In this document: piece by piece, positions 34,645 to 45,276 of the stretch
How the letters are laid out: each line of letters begins with the position of its first letter
Position numbering within the stretch: position 1 is the stretch's first letter
Source: Dendrolimus kikuchii
Lineage: Eukaryota; Arthropoda; Insecta; Lepidoptera; Lasiocampidae
NCBI GenBank assembly: GCA_019925095.2
Contig: CM034391.1
Location: 2,383,051-2,447,050 of the forward strand
DNA length: 64,000 nucleotides
Reading direction: 5' to 3'
Notes under the pieces: generated by a model
What the model saw: the letters and a program-made list of their open reading frames with translations, nothing else
The model's database searches: none
What the model was told of the DNA's origin: nothing
Translations under genes and position numbers: made by a program

Positions 34645-35190
34645 ATTAGATAATATAAAAAACCGACTTATAACTAAAAAGCAAAAAGTGTGAAGTCGGT
34701 CTTGTTTTTATTAAATAAAAAAAATGCGCAAGTACTTGAATAGATTTAGAAATAATATATTAAGCGCCTGTAGAAACTGTACTATACAAGCGCGCGTATA
34801 CAAGTTTTTTTTCGAAGAATGTAGGCGCTTGGCGTTGTTTAATAAGGGTTAATCTCAATTTACCTAAAATCCACTTATCAGATCCTGACTTGGTGACCGT
34901 GGGAACATAGCGGGAGTATAGACTTAGGAAAATATAAAAAAATTGAAAATCTCTCCACAATTGACGTAGATATCGTGTAACAAAGAAGTCGGTCACCAAT
35001 TTTCAATAGTTTCAACTCAGACCCGGATATGGTGATAATGAGACCAATTCGGGACCCTGGGAAAACCCTTTCGATTGAAAGAATTTTTTTAAAATCGGAC
35101 TACAATTGACGGAGAAATCGAGTAACGAACATACATAAAACAATATACATACGAATTGAGAACGTACTTCTTTTAAAGTCGATTAAAAAT
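34645..35190. repeat. Nonautonomous repeat bounded by AACCGACTT / AAGTCG phrases
   Basis: Begins with a hairpin ACCGACTT...AAGTCGGT (34661-34700) and ends GAATTGAGAACGTACTTCTT then AAGTCGA. Two half-repeats inside share ACAATTGACG and GTAACGAA phrases. It resembles common moth repeats with 'gaattgagaacc...gaagtcggtt' ends (recalled), possibly Helitron-like. Confidence 0.45.
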
Positions 35191-35754
35191 ATTTATGAAA
35201 TTAATGAAGATTGCATGAAAGGTAAGGTAGGTAGTAGGTAAGAGAAGTAACCATAACACCCACTACTACATAAACAAATTTGATGGTAACTGAGTGTTTG
35301 CAATAAGGCATCTTAGAGAAAAAAAATACAAAATTATTTTTATTACAAAAACAAATGTCGTAGGTTCGAAATAGAAAAAGTTCGCTTGCTGATTTGAAAC
35401 AAACATTAGAAGAGTGTTTTTATGTTTTCCAATTAGATTAGTTTTTGAATAATCTGGTTTGTCCAAGCGGGGTAAGAATCCTGGCAACCCCATAATAGGG
35501 TCGCTCAACTCTCAGTCAAGTGTTGTAAAAACCGAAATGGCACTTTGTCAGCTGCATTGTAAGATACATAATGGGCTTTTGTTTGTTTGTTTATTGGTAA
35601 ATGTAGTACATTATTGTGTGGATGTTTTTAAATGGGCAATTTAAAATATTTATGGTTATATGAGGCGTAGCCAGTTGGAAAATCTTTTTGGCTTGCATCT
35701 TAGTTATTGGCTATGTCAGTTTGAACCCTGTAATGGAAAATGAACGATATTTTG
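35191..35754. other. No recognised feature
   Basis: AT-rich; short frames unsupported. Confidence 0.5.
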
Positions 35755-36066
35755 TTTTTTTTTTATTACAGGAGCTCAGTAGACAGGCAGACGGCCCACT
35801 TGACGGAAAGCGGTTACCATCGCCTATGGACATTTGCAACACCAAAGGTGCTACAAATGCGCTGCGGCTCTCTTAAGGGAGACCGGAACCTGGTCACTAA
35901 TGCCGGAACACAACACAAGGTTGTTATGGCGACATACTTTAGGCTAGGGGTGGTAGCCGTCCAGTCAGGCGAATGCCCTACCACCTGGCTGTGGGTAGTT
36001 TTATCGCCTTTTACGACAGGCCGCCCGGCCGCAGGAATTAGTATTCTTTCTCCGTTCCTGCACGTA
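35755..36066 (-). mobile_element. Family B copy B10
   Basis: Complete copy in reverse orientation; terminal base changes give CCTGCACGTAT instead of CACGGAT. Confidence 0.85.
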
Positions 36067-36194
36067 TAGAAATGAATATGTATGTATGTAGAAATGTATA
36101 GATATGTAGAATTTCTTTTATGTAGTTTTCGAAAATTTTTGTAGACTTTCAAGGGGAAAAACTCTAAATAATTTTTGTGTTTCATTTTAGTTTG

Positions 36195-36525
36195 TATATA
36201 TAGTTTACTTTTAGTTTTATTTATAAAATAAAAATCTAGGACCCGATCCCAGCGCCACCTACCGGTTCCAATTGTGGATTTAAACCAAACGGGACCCACT
36301 CAAACACACAAAAACAAAATCACCAAAATCGGTCCCGGTGATTAGGAGGATTGTAGAACCCGATTACAGCGCTACCTACCGGTTCCAACGGGATAAAGAG
36401 TATTCGATGTCCGTCTCGTGGTTTTAAGCTACCTCCCCACTAATTTTCAGCCAAATCGGTACAGCCGTTCTTGAGTTATAAATAGTGTAACTAACACGAC
36501 TTTCTTTTATATATATAGTTTAATT
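36195..36525 (-). mobile_element. Helitron-like element H9 (minisatellite family), 3'-truncated
   Basis: GACCCGATCCCAGCGCCACC and GCCAAATCGGTACAGCCGTT, with the ACACGACTTTCTTTTATATA 5' end, as in 58607-58943. The hairpin/CTAG terminus is missing. Confidence 0.65.
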
Positions 36526-36582
36526 TATTCATAATTTTGTTTATTTTTAATAATTAGTTGTATTTATTTAATTTAAACTATA

Positions 36583-36902
36583 TTTTTTTAATTTTTTTAT
36601 TGCATGAGTTCAGCAGACAGACAGACGGCCCACTTCATGGAAAGCAGTTACCATCGCCTATGGACATTTGCAACAGCAAAGTTGCTACAAATGCGTTGCT
36701 GCTCTCTTAAGGGAGACTGGAACCTGGCCACTAATGCCGGAACACAACTCAAGGTCGTTATGGCGACATACTTTATAACAGGGGTGGTAGCCATCCAGTC
36801 GGGCAAACGGCCTACCACCTGGCTGTGGGTTGTTAAGTCGCCTCTTACGACAGGCCGCCCGGCCGCAGGAAATTGTATTCTTTCTCCGTTCCTGCACGGA
36901 TG
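36583..36902 (-). mobile_element. Family B copy B11
   Basis: Complete copy in reverse orientation; poly(T) to CCTGCACGGAT. Confidence 0.85.
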
Positions 36903-37178
36903 ATTTTATAAACTCTAAATAATTATTACATGATACTTCCTACTAAAATATTAGCCATTCTTATAACAAGTTGCTACACGTAAGACAGCTTATACAATAT
37001 CTTGAAAGTTTAGAATAAGAACTTGTGTTAATTAATAGGGGTCGATTTTTAGACCTCGTCGACCCCCAAAATCAGTTTTCGTTTATTTCGATCCCTGGGA
37101 AACCGATTTCAACCGCAGGGGGAAAAGAAAAGTATGGATACGCGTATCATCACATTTTAAGGCACCAAATTCGTTAAA

Positions 37179-37566
37179 TGGAAGCGAGAGTTGGGTATGG
37201 AAGAGAGAGCATGAAAGTAGAGTAAACGCGGTCGAGATGCGAGCACTGCGCTAAATCTGCGGAGTGACGCTCGCGGACCGCGTTCGTGATACCGAAGTAA
37301 GAAAGAGAGTTGCTCTGAAAGAGAGTGTCGGGGTGAAGCTAATGAAAGGAATGCTCCGGTGGTTCGGACATGTGGAAAGAATACATGATGAAAGAATGAC
37401 TAAACAGGATGTCAGGAGCCTTAAGAACAGACGAGCGTGCATGACAAGAGTTATGAATGTCAAAGAAGCAAGTGAGGTGTGTAAGAATAAGCCTAAATGG
37501 CGCTCTGTTGTTCGTGCCTACCCCGCAAAGGAACTGGCGTGAAGTTATGTATGTATGTATGTATGT
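37179..37566 (+). mobile_element. Family A copy A7, internally deleted
   Basis: TSD AAATTCGTTAAA at 37167-37178 and 37567-37578. It starts further 5' than most (GGAAGCGAGAGTTGGGTATG) but lacks the part between ACTAAACAG and GATGTCAGG, about 100 nt, which removes the conserved GCRSRGRPRHTFHDQ segment. Confidence 0.92.
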
Positions 37567-37578
37567 AAATTCGTTAAA

Positions 37579-37880
37579 AATTGAAGGTTTATATTTAGTT
37601 ACGTTTTAATTAAATGATTGTGTGTTGCTTCATTCTCGCATAAGTGGGTCCGATTCAGCTTCACTAGCGAATACTGGAATCAGAGAAAAGAATCTAGGTT
37701 CGTGCCGACACAATGCAACATTAAACTGCAGCGTCAGCTTTTACGAGTGTCGAACGACGGTGGAAAAGTACGATTGGATATATAGATTTCAATAACTGCT
37801 GCAGTGACACACAGTGCTCTTGGGTTCAGTAGTTAAATGGTCAAAAGTTGTAGTGATCGTACTATATCTGTTTATTATGA
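37579..37880. other. No recognised feature
   Basis: Nothing identified. Confidence 0.5.
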
Positions 37881-38222
37881 CTAGTGGTCGAAAATCGACC
37901 ATAATTAATTCAAATTATAAGTTTGAACATTCTGTTGTCGAAGACTATACTTCTATAATCACAGATTTCGCCAAGGCTGCACTGTTAATTTGATTTTAGC
38001 ATTAAACAAATGAGTATATATCAGTGTGCGTGTCAAATACATGGTAGTGTGTGTATTTTTTTTTATTGGTTTAATGTATTTTTTATGCATAATTTTAGAA
38101 AAAAATATTAGCATTCTGCACACCTTCTCTATATAAACTATAAGTGTGCGAAAATTCATACTCCTCTGTCCGCGCGATTTTCGTAAAAAGGGTTACCAGG
38201 TTTTTGCTTCACGTATTAATAT
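37881..38222 (-). mobile_element. Helitron-like HelB element H10
   Basis: CTAG (37881-37884), the GGTCGAAAATCGACC inverted hairpin, and the HelB body to TTTGCTTCACGTATTAATAT. Confidence 0.75.
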
Positions 38223-38289
38223 AACGATGATAAGGTTCAATGAACTTTTTGTCTATTGGGAACTTTACTCTTTACTATGAGATCAAATA

Positions 38290-38420
38290 GGATTATAATA
38301 GACATATAGATAACACTTTATTGCACACCAAAATATACAATTATAAAAAGAATTTCACATTTCAATATTTTTCTAGGCAGTACAATAGGCGGGCTTATCG
38401 TTTAAAGCGATCTCATCCGG
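38290..38420 (-). mobile_element. Family F LINE 3' end
   Basis: On the - strand GGTTGCCCGGATGAGATCGC...GGTGTGCAATAAAGTGTTAT: the end of a LINE whose C-terminus is seen at 48890-49065. Related ends at 44585-44715 (+), 48690-48760 (-) and 49445-49570 (-). Confidence 0.65.
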
Positions 38421-38481
38421 GCAACCTAAATTAAAATAATTTCTTTGCTAACATAAAAATATTTTACATTATATATGTATA

Positions 38482-38643
38482 TCTTATATATATAATATAA
38501 TTATTTTGTATGTGTGTTGACAGTGAACTCCTCCTAAACGACTGGACGGATTTGAATGAATTTTTTGTGTGTGTTCGAATGGATTCGAGGATGGTTTAGA
38601 TTCACAATTGGACCCGGTAGGTGGCGCTGCGATCGGGTTCTAA

Positions 38644-38645
<2 letters not shown>
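38482..38645 (+). mobile_element. Helitron-like element H11 (minisatellite family), partial
   Basis: 5' end TCTTATATATATAATATAAT after A, then one 118-bp-type unit (GGTAGGTGGCGCTGCGATCG). Its 3' part is replaced by a TA array. Confidence 0.65.
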
Positions 38646-38730
<85 letters not shown>

Positions 38731-38735
38731 TATAT
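38646..38735. repeat. (TA)n microsatellite
   Basis: About 75 bp of uninterrupted TA dinucleotides, ending in ATATTAATATATA, which was used as the insertion target by the family A copy next to it. Confidence 0.95.
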
Positions 38736-38736
38736 A

Positions 38737-39061
38737 CATACATACATAACTTCACGCCAGTCCCCTTGCGGGGTAGGCACGAACAACAGAGCGCCAGTTA
38801 GGCTTATTCTTACACACCTCACTTGCTTCTTTGACATTCATAACTCTTGTCATGCACGCTCGTTTGTTCTTAAGGCTCCTCACATCACCTTCTGCTAGTA
38901 CACGATCAATTTGATCATGGAAGGTGTGTCGTGGCCTTCCACGACTTCTGCATCCGTTCACTTTTGCATTGTATATCTGTTTAGTCATTCTTTCATCATG
39001 CATTCTTTCCACATGCCCGAACCACCGCAGCATTCCTTTCCTTACCTTCACCCCGACACTC
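38737..39061 (-). mobile_element. Family A copy A8
   Basis: TSD ATATTAATATATA at 38722-38734 and 39062-39074. The frame is nearly intact over 90 codons. Confidence 0.9.
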
Positions 39062-39074
39062 ATATTAATATATA

Positions 39075-39160
39075 CATACATACATACATACATAACTTCA
39101 CGCCAGTTCCCTTGCGGGGTAGGCACGAACAACAGAGTGCCATTTAGGCTTATTCTTAAT
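39075..39160 (-). mobile_element. Family A copy A9
   Basis: An 86-bp 3' end inserted directly after the duplicated target of A8, same orientation. Followed by an AT-rich palindrome, AATATATAAACATATATT and complement (39159-39195). Confidence 0.85.
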
Positions 39161-39392
39161 ATATAAACATATATTAATATGTTTATATTATATACTACAC
39201 AGTTAAATCAGAAAATATCGTGGTGCATACAACCTTGCCTTTTGTTTCTTCACTTCTCGCTAGACTCATAGGTTTGAGAAAACTCCTTTAGGGTTAAGTT
39301 CGCCTTTGTACATCATCACTATTCTATAATTTTGTATGTCCATTTTTGTGTACAATAAAGAATAAGGAATATTTACAACACATAATACAATA

Positions 39393-39735
39393 TCAGCCAG
39401 AAGGCCCAGCTTACCATACACAACGCGGTGCTGGTACCTACGCTCACGTATGGAAGCGAGAGTTGGGTATGGAAGAGAGAGCATGAAAGTAGAGTAAACG
39501 CGGTCGAGATGCGAGTACTGCGCAAAATCTGCGGAGTGACGCTCGCGGACCGCGTTCGTAATACCGAAGTAAGAAAGAGAGTTGGTCTGAAAGAGAGTGT
39601 CGGGGTGAAGGTAAGGAAAGGAATGCTCCGGTGGTCAAAGAAGCAAGTGAGGTGTGTAAGAATAAGCCTAAATGGCGCTCTGTTGGTCGTGCCTACCCCG
39701 CAAGGGAACTGGCGTGAAGTTATGTATGTATGTTA
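39393..39735 (+). mobile_element. Family A copy A10, internally deleted
   Basis: Starts GCCAGAAGGCCCAGCTTACC, keeps LVPTLTYGSESWVWKREHES and ICGVTLADRVRNTEVRKRV, then jumps from ATGCTCCGGTGG to TCAAAGAAGC, losing about 200 nt, before the usual tail. Confidence 0.88.
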
Positions 39736-40044
39736 TTAAGAATTAATAACAATATCGCATCACAAATAACGTATTAAACCCATCGCCACATCTAGGTGAT
39801 ACGGTCAATAAATATAACATTATCCCAGGTGGAGCAGTAAGGTAATGCTAAGTATATAATTTAGATAAGTTTTTTGAGTTTAATTTGTTTTTTTTTTGTT
39901 GTGTTTTTTAGGTGAACTGCCTGTATATGGTGGAGGAGTCAGGAGGAGCGAGATGGAATGATCCTCCGTCTCAAAGGATATAAAAAAATAGTTTTCGAAA
40001 TTCATCTACCAGTTGGCGTATTTTTTAAAGTTATTTATTATTAC
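39736..40044. other. No recognised feature
   Basis: AT-rich; no frame or repeat recognised. Confidence 0.5.
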
Positions 40045-41136
40045 ACAAAAATATATAAAAATCAACGCCACTTTTCGTTGTAATTTTATAACTTGAGAAC
40101 GACTTTACCGATTTTGTATGTGTGTTTGAGTGGGTCCCGGGATGGTTTAGATCCACAGTTGGAACCGGTAGGTGGCGCTGAGATCGGGTTCTACAATTCT
40201 CCTTATCATCTGGAGCGATTTTGGTGATTTTGTTTTTATGTGTTGGAGTGGGTTCCCGGATGGTTTAGATTCGCAATTAGAACCGTTAGGTGGCACTGAG
40301 ATCGGGTTCTAGAATCGTCCTAATCAGCGGGAGCAATTTTGGTGATTTTGTTTTTTTTTTGTGTTGGAGTGGATTCCCGGATGGATTACATTCGCAATTA
40401 GAACCGTTAGGTGGCGGTGAGATCGGGTTCTAGAATCCTCCTAATCACCGGGAGCGATTTTGGTGATTTTGTTTTTGTGTGTTGGAGTGGGTTCCCGGAT
40501 GGTTTAGATTCGCAATTAGAACCGTTAGGTGGCACTGAGATCGGGTTCTAGAATCGTCCTAATCAGCGGGAGCGATTTTGGTGATTTTGTTTTTTTTTGT
40601 GTTGGAGTGGATTCCCGGATGGATTACATTCGCAATTAGAACCGTTAGGTGGCGGTGAGATCGGGTTCTAGAATCCTCCTAATCACCGGGAGCGATTTTG
40701 GTGATTTTGTTTTTGTGTGTTGGAGTGGGTTCCCGGATGGTTTAGATTCGCAATTAGAACCGGTAGGTGGCGCTGAGATCGGGTTCTAGAATCCTCCTAA
40801 TCACCGGGAGCGATTTTGGTGATTTTGTTTTTGTGCGTTTGAGTGGGTTCCCGGATGGTTTAGATTCGCAATTAGAACCGGTAGGTGGCGCTGAGATCGG
40901 GTTCTAGAATCCTCCTAATCACCGGGAGCGATTTTGGTGATTTTGTTTCTGTGTGTTGGAGTGGGTTCCCGGATGGTTTAGATTCGCAATTAGAACCGAT
41001 AGGTGGCGCTGAGATCGGGTTCTAGAATCCTCCTAATCACCTGGACCGATTACGGTGATTTTGTCTTTGTGTCATGAAACAAAGTCTTTTAGGAATTCAG
41101 AAAATATGGCGGTACGAAGTTCGCCGGGTCAGCTAG
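40045..41136 (+). mobile_element. Helitron-like element H12 with 118-bp tandem array
   Basis: 3' end is GGCGGTACGAAGTTCGCC, a hairpin, then GGGTCAG and CTAG before T. The 5' end is uncertain but ATATATAAAAATCAACG at 40050 resembles the start of related copies. Most of the body is the array listed separately. Confidence 0.65.
40100..41070 (+). repeat. 118-bp tandem repeat array, about 8 units
   Basis: Phase point AGATCGGG occurs at 40181, 40299, 40420, 40538, 40658, 40776, 40894 and 41012, i.e. spacing 118, 121, 118, 120, 118, 118, 118. Units 2-3 and 4-5 form a repeated pair: the first of each has GGCACTGAG and AATCGTCCTAATCAGCGGG, the second GGCGGTGAG and GGATTACATTCG. The last units are more uniform. 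Slippage in the T run explains the length variation. Confidence 0.93.
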
Positions 41137-41617
41137 TATTGGTATATTTTGTTCTATCAAGAACACTCACTGAATAAAGATAAAAACCGAAATAGCAGCC
41201 TATATATCACATTTCCCATTTACATACATAAATCATTGCGAACTCGGAATTGCCATCCCCATTCGTAACCTAATAACTTTATGAGCCGAAGCTAATTTTT
41301 ACGTGCCATTGATTTAATTTGCTCACACACTTAGATAAATAACGCCTTGCTGTAACTCAGTAAAAATAATGTAACCTGTCCTAAGTTGGAACAAATCCAG
41401 CAAAATGAAAAAAAACCACATCAAACTCGGTTGAGTAGTTTTCGAGTTCATCGCGTCCAAACACTGTGGCTTCGTTTGTTTCGGACTATTTCTAATATTT
41501 TTTATATAAAAATAAGATACCTACATATTATATATTTCGGATTACAATAATTTTCAATAAAAAAGAGATGTCTTGTGCAATGACAATTTTAGTTCAATAT
41601 TTATTCAATTATATTTA
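41137..41617. other. Mostly unrecognised, one Helitron-like scrap
   Basis: 41400-41520 (AACTCGGTTGAGTAGTTTTC, CATCGCGTCCAAACA) looks like the internal sentence of a Helitron-like repeat without clear ends. Confidence 0.4.
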
Positions 41618-41879
41618 CTAGTGGTCGCCCGTGGTCGAAATTCGACCATAATAATTTTTTTGTCAAAGACTATATACTTCTATAATCACAGGTTTCGCCA
41701 AGGCAACAAAAAACAAAAGAGTATATATGCGTGTGTGTGTCAAATACATGGTAGTGTGTATAATGTTTTTATTATTGATTTAAAAAAAAAATATTAGCAT
41801 TCGTCGCTTTATCTTTATATAATCTATAGTCTGCGCAATTTTCCTAAAAAGGGGTACAAAGTTTTTGCTTCACGTATTA
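41618..41879 (-). mobile_element. Helitron-like HelB element H13
   Basis: CTAG, then GGTCGAAATTCGACC, a perfect 15-bp hairpin palindrome 13 nt from the CTAG, body to TTTTGCTTCACGTATTAA. Best-preserved HelB copy. A solo LTR adjoins its other end. Confidence 0.78.
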
Positions 41880-41883
41880 ATAT

Positions 41884-42722
41884 TGTTACGAGTTGCAGGA
41901 CTCGAATTAAAATGCCGTTAGAATTACTATAGAGTTTATTAGAACTGTACAAACACGTATAACACAGGTACAAATATAACCGAACACAACAAGTCCAAAC
42001 GTAATGCAGAAGATCGTAATTCCATAAAACGCGCAAAGTCCGTCACTAAAAGTTTCTCGATTGTAGTACACACGTCTCGCTTCGTTCGTGATTCTCGCTC
42101 GACTGCCTCCCCGTTTTTTTTTATTGGACTTGACTTTATGTTGTTGGTCCGAAGACCTTACAACTTTACCGGGGTTTCTGGGGCGAGTGCCTTCGCGAAG
42201 CGAAGGCGCTCGAGCCCGGGGGGGCAACTTGTTCGAGGGAGCTCCCTAAGGAGTTTTACCTCGGCTGGACTGTTGCCATGAGAGGGGGATGAATTTAATG
42301 ATGCCCTCCATAGGGCGACACAAAGCACTAATTGAGATCGGGCGACGGGTAATATAAAGCCCGAGGGGAAGGATCCCGGCGGGCCGGGATCGGTGGTTCG
42401 CGGCGGCATGTGCTATCTTACTGCCATTTCGCAACGTGTTATGGCTGGCAGAGAAGAAACGGCGAAGACTGCCTCCCTGCCCTCTATCAGGTCATCGTTT
42501 TATACTGCGCAACTGCAGTATCCCCGTATCTAAGCGGACTTAATCCTACACACCTGGCTAATGACTGCCGTAAAAGATTACAATACAACAATGGGCTGTT
42601 TTCTACTCACTTATTTTAAACACAAAGTCAACAAAAGAAGTCCAAATGCCGAAAGGTAATAAAATGTGTTTTTACAGATATGCAGGTGTGAATTTGTTTT
42701 TGTCGGTGCCTAGGTCGTAACA
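41884..42722 (-). mobile_element. Solo LTR (copy LTR2) interrupted by family C
   Basis: Ends TGTTACGAGTTGCAGGA and GGTCGTAACA, duplicated target ATAT at 41880-41883 and 42723-42726. Removing the 353-bp insert at 42114-42466 and its duplication leaves about 475 bp, close to LTR1's 484. On the - strand AATAAACTCTATAG is the likely polyadenylation signal. Confidence 0.87.
42114..42466 (-). mobile_element. Family C poly(A) retroposon, copy C2
   Basis: Flanked by an 11-bp duplication GACTGCCTCCC (42103-42113, 42467-42477), which fixes both ends and shows that C is mobilised by target-primed reverse transcription. Body nearly identical to C1. Confidence 0.9.
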
Positions 42723-42726
42723 ATAT

Positions 42727-43519
42727 ATAGACGCTGGGGTTCATTTGCAATAGTTTTGAAGGTTTACCGTCTTATTGATATTGAGGTAGAGTAAGTTTGA
42801 ATAAGATATCAATATGAATAAGACCATGGAGCTATGACCGAATGCATCTTATTTAAAGCGTTAAAAATAACATCGTATACGAAAAGCCACATTAGTGTAT
42901 ATGTTATAGTCAAAGGTCTATATGCAGTCTCTTCCCGGAATTACTGGTTTATCCTAGATTTGACCAAGCCCTTTCGACAAATCCCGAAATAAATTTCAAT
43001 TTCGGCCTTTGACTAAAGTATTTTTAAGTCAAACAGAAAGAAAGAAAAACTTTGAAGAAATTGCGACGCAATTACATTCCTTATACATTTCTATACATAA
43101 AGCATATTTTGAGAATTTGTACGTCGCATTTTAAGCAAACAAGGTTTGCACTCAGCATATTGCTGTGTCGGAACAATATCCGACACAACGCTGATTTTCA
43201 GTGCAAACCTTCCTTTAGGCGTAAGACCAAAATGACCCAGTTTTGTTAATTAAATAATAAATAAGAATAATAATTAATAAAACTAATTCTACTTATATAA
43301 TATTTAAATTGTAAAAAAACAAACAAATAAATTTTAAATGAAATGATACGTTGCTACAAAATTAAAATAAATACTCGTACTTAAATTTTTAGTCAAACGT
43401 CGAACGTAAAATAATCTGCTTCGCGCGTTGCCTAATCGATTCTAGAAGTGACTAAGGCAGACTCAGTCAAACGTCGATTTGTACTGAACTTGTTACATGT
43501 TTAATGACTGTATACATTT
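42727..43519. other. AT-rich region with one strong hairpin
   Basis: Nothing but the hairpin at 43141-43211 stands out; short frames are unsupported. Confidence 0.5.
43141..43211. repeat. 71-nt hairpin, miRNA-precursor-like or tiny MITE
   Basis: AAGGTTTGCACT pairs perfectly with AGTGCAAACCTT at the base and TGTGTCGGA with TCCGACACA at the top; the loop is about 6 nt (ACAATA) and the middle carries an asymmetric internal loop. Size and shape fit a miRNA precursor, but a small inverted-repeat element is equally possible. Confidence 0.7.
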
Positions 43520-43830
43520 ATCCGTGCAGGAACGGAGAAAGAATACAATTTCCTGCGGCCGGGCGGCCTGTTGTAAGAGGCGACAAAACAACCCACAGCC
43601 AGGTGGTATAGTATTTGTTCGACTGGATGGCGACCACCGCTGGTCTAGAGAATGCCGCCATAACAACCTTGTGTTGTGTTCCGGCATTAGTGACCAGATT
43701 TCAGTCTCCATTAAGAGAGCAACAGCGCATTTGTAGCATCTTTGGTGTTGCAAATGTCCCTAGGCGATGGTAACCGCTTTCCATCAAGTGGGCCGTCTGC
43801 CTGTCTGCTGAACTCAAGTAATAAAAAAAA
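43520..43830 (+). mobile_element. Family B copy B12
   Basis: Complete copy; the 3' end reads GAACTCAAGTAATAAAAAAAA instead of CTCCTGCAATAAAA. Confidence 0.85.
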
Positions 43831-44134
43831 GGGTTAAATATATATTATATAGGTGTTTATTTCTTTGTAAGTGAATTGTAAATTCTTTTGAGGAATTAGT
43901 GTCTTAAAACTTATAGCAGCACTAACTTTGCATATGTATTTAATTGATAAAAGCTACTACAGACACTTCAAGTTTATTATTATAGATTAGATTATAAAAC
44001 TAAATTATGAACTAAATACTTAAAAATAAATATGTATCTAATTATAAATAAACTAAATTATAAATAAATTAAACTATACAATAAATTAAACTAAAAATAA
44101 ACTATATATACAAACTAAAATTAAAGTATAAAAT
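43831..44134. other. AT-rich spacer
   Basis: Contains loose repeats of AAATTATAAATAAACTA (44030-44110); no gene. Confidence 0.6.
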
Positions 44135-44520
44135 CTAGTTCTAGACCGCTCTCAGTCGGAAACGTGCCCAAAAGACTGGCCACATTGCCTCTCTGAATGG
44201 CAATGCTGATGCGCTGTGCGAGGTATAAACCAGTCTTTTGGTCACGTGAGACCTCCACCAGACGTTTGACTATGTCCCGATGAAGCTTGTGCGCCTCAGG
44301 CCCCCATGGTCCCAGGGTCTCGACCCCAAAAGCCGCAAATATGTAGCCATTTCCGATGGCTGAGTATTTGCGGCGTTTTAGGGCCTCCTGTTGTGCAGCA
44401 GCTGTACCGGCAGACATGCTAGAAGCTGGAAGATGGGACGCTGCCAAAGTATCGACGCAAGACGCGTCCCATACTAAGGGTACGACCCATCTTCCAGGGC
44501 ACCAATGACAGACCAATTGA
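44135..44520 (-). pseudogene. LINE-type C-terminal fragment (copy G3)
   Basis: The best of three copies: on the - strand it encodes FAAFGVETLGPWGPEAHKLH, VKRLVEVSRDQKTGLYLAQR and ISIAIQRGNVASLLGTFP over about 130 codons. 'VET.GPWGPEA....' followed by 'QR.S.AIQRGN..S.LGTF' resembles the end of retrotransposon polyproteins known from many invertebrates; clade not determined. An upstream RT is absent. Confidence 0.55.
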
Positions 44521-44584
44521 TAAAATATATAGTTTAAGTTCTACCTAATAACTGCACCATCTTCATCGCCAGATTAGGTTAAAT

Positions 44585-44715
44585 TATTCCTTAAATTCAA
44601 TTGCCTGGAAGAGATTGCTTTAAGCGATAAGGCCGCCTATTGTTTCTACAATGACAATATTGTAATCATGCATTTTTGTAATTGTATTTTTGGTGAGCAA
44701 TGAAGTCTTATCTAT
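44585..44715 (+). mobile_element. Family F LINE 3' end
   Basis: TTGCCTGGAAGAGATTGCTTTAAGCGATAAGGCCGCC (GCTTTAAGCG stem) and GGTGAGCAATGAAGTCTTAT, the standard end of family F. Confidence 0.65.
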
Positions 44716-45009
44716 TTTATTATATTCTAACTTTGTAGTATCATACACATGAATGTCGTGTCGACACTCAATTCACGAGGCAACAGGCACTTTGTCATCA
44801 TACCCTATTGCGGGTGCCTTATCTCGAAGGTCCCGCTCTATTGCAAAGCACGACAGCACCGCCATAAGTCATGTTCCTATGGCATAGTGCGATGACAAAT
44901 GGAAAAATAAATCTGTACGCATTGTTAGATGATGAGTGGCTTTATTTTCTGCTAGCTGTTTTTTCAATATTAGCTTTTATGGGTGTCGCAGCAAATATTG
45001 GAAAAGATA

Positions 45010-45263
45010 CATACATACATACACAACTTCACGCCAGTTCCCTTGCGGGGTAGGCACGGAGAACAGAGCGCCATTCAGGCTTATTCTTACACACCTCACT
45101 TGCTTCTTTGACATTCATAGCTGTTGTCATGTACGCGCGTTTGTTCTTAAGGCTCCTGACATCACCTTCTGCTAGTACACGATCAATTTGATCATAGAAG
45201 GTGTGTCGTGGCCTTCCACGACTTCTGCATCCATCCACTTTTGCATTGTATATCTGTTTAGTC
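45010..45263 (-). mobile_element. Family A copy A11
   Basis: TSD ATTGGAAAAGATA at 44997-45009 and 45264-45276, the longest perfect one among A copies together with A8. Confidence 0.93.
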
Positions 45264-45276
45264 ATTGGAAAAGATA

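Noticed and set aside
38534..38837. Tyr-Ile repeat peptides
   Set aside because: Translation of the TA microsatellite.
40100..41070. CRISPR-like array
   Set aside because: Units are contiguous 118-bp tandem repeats without unique spacers, inside a eukaryotic transposon.
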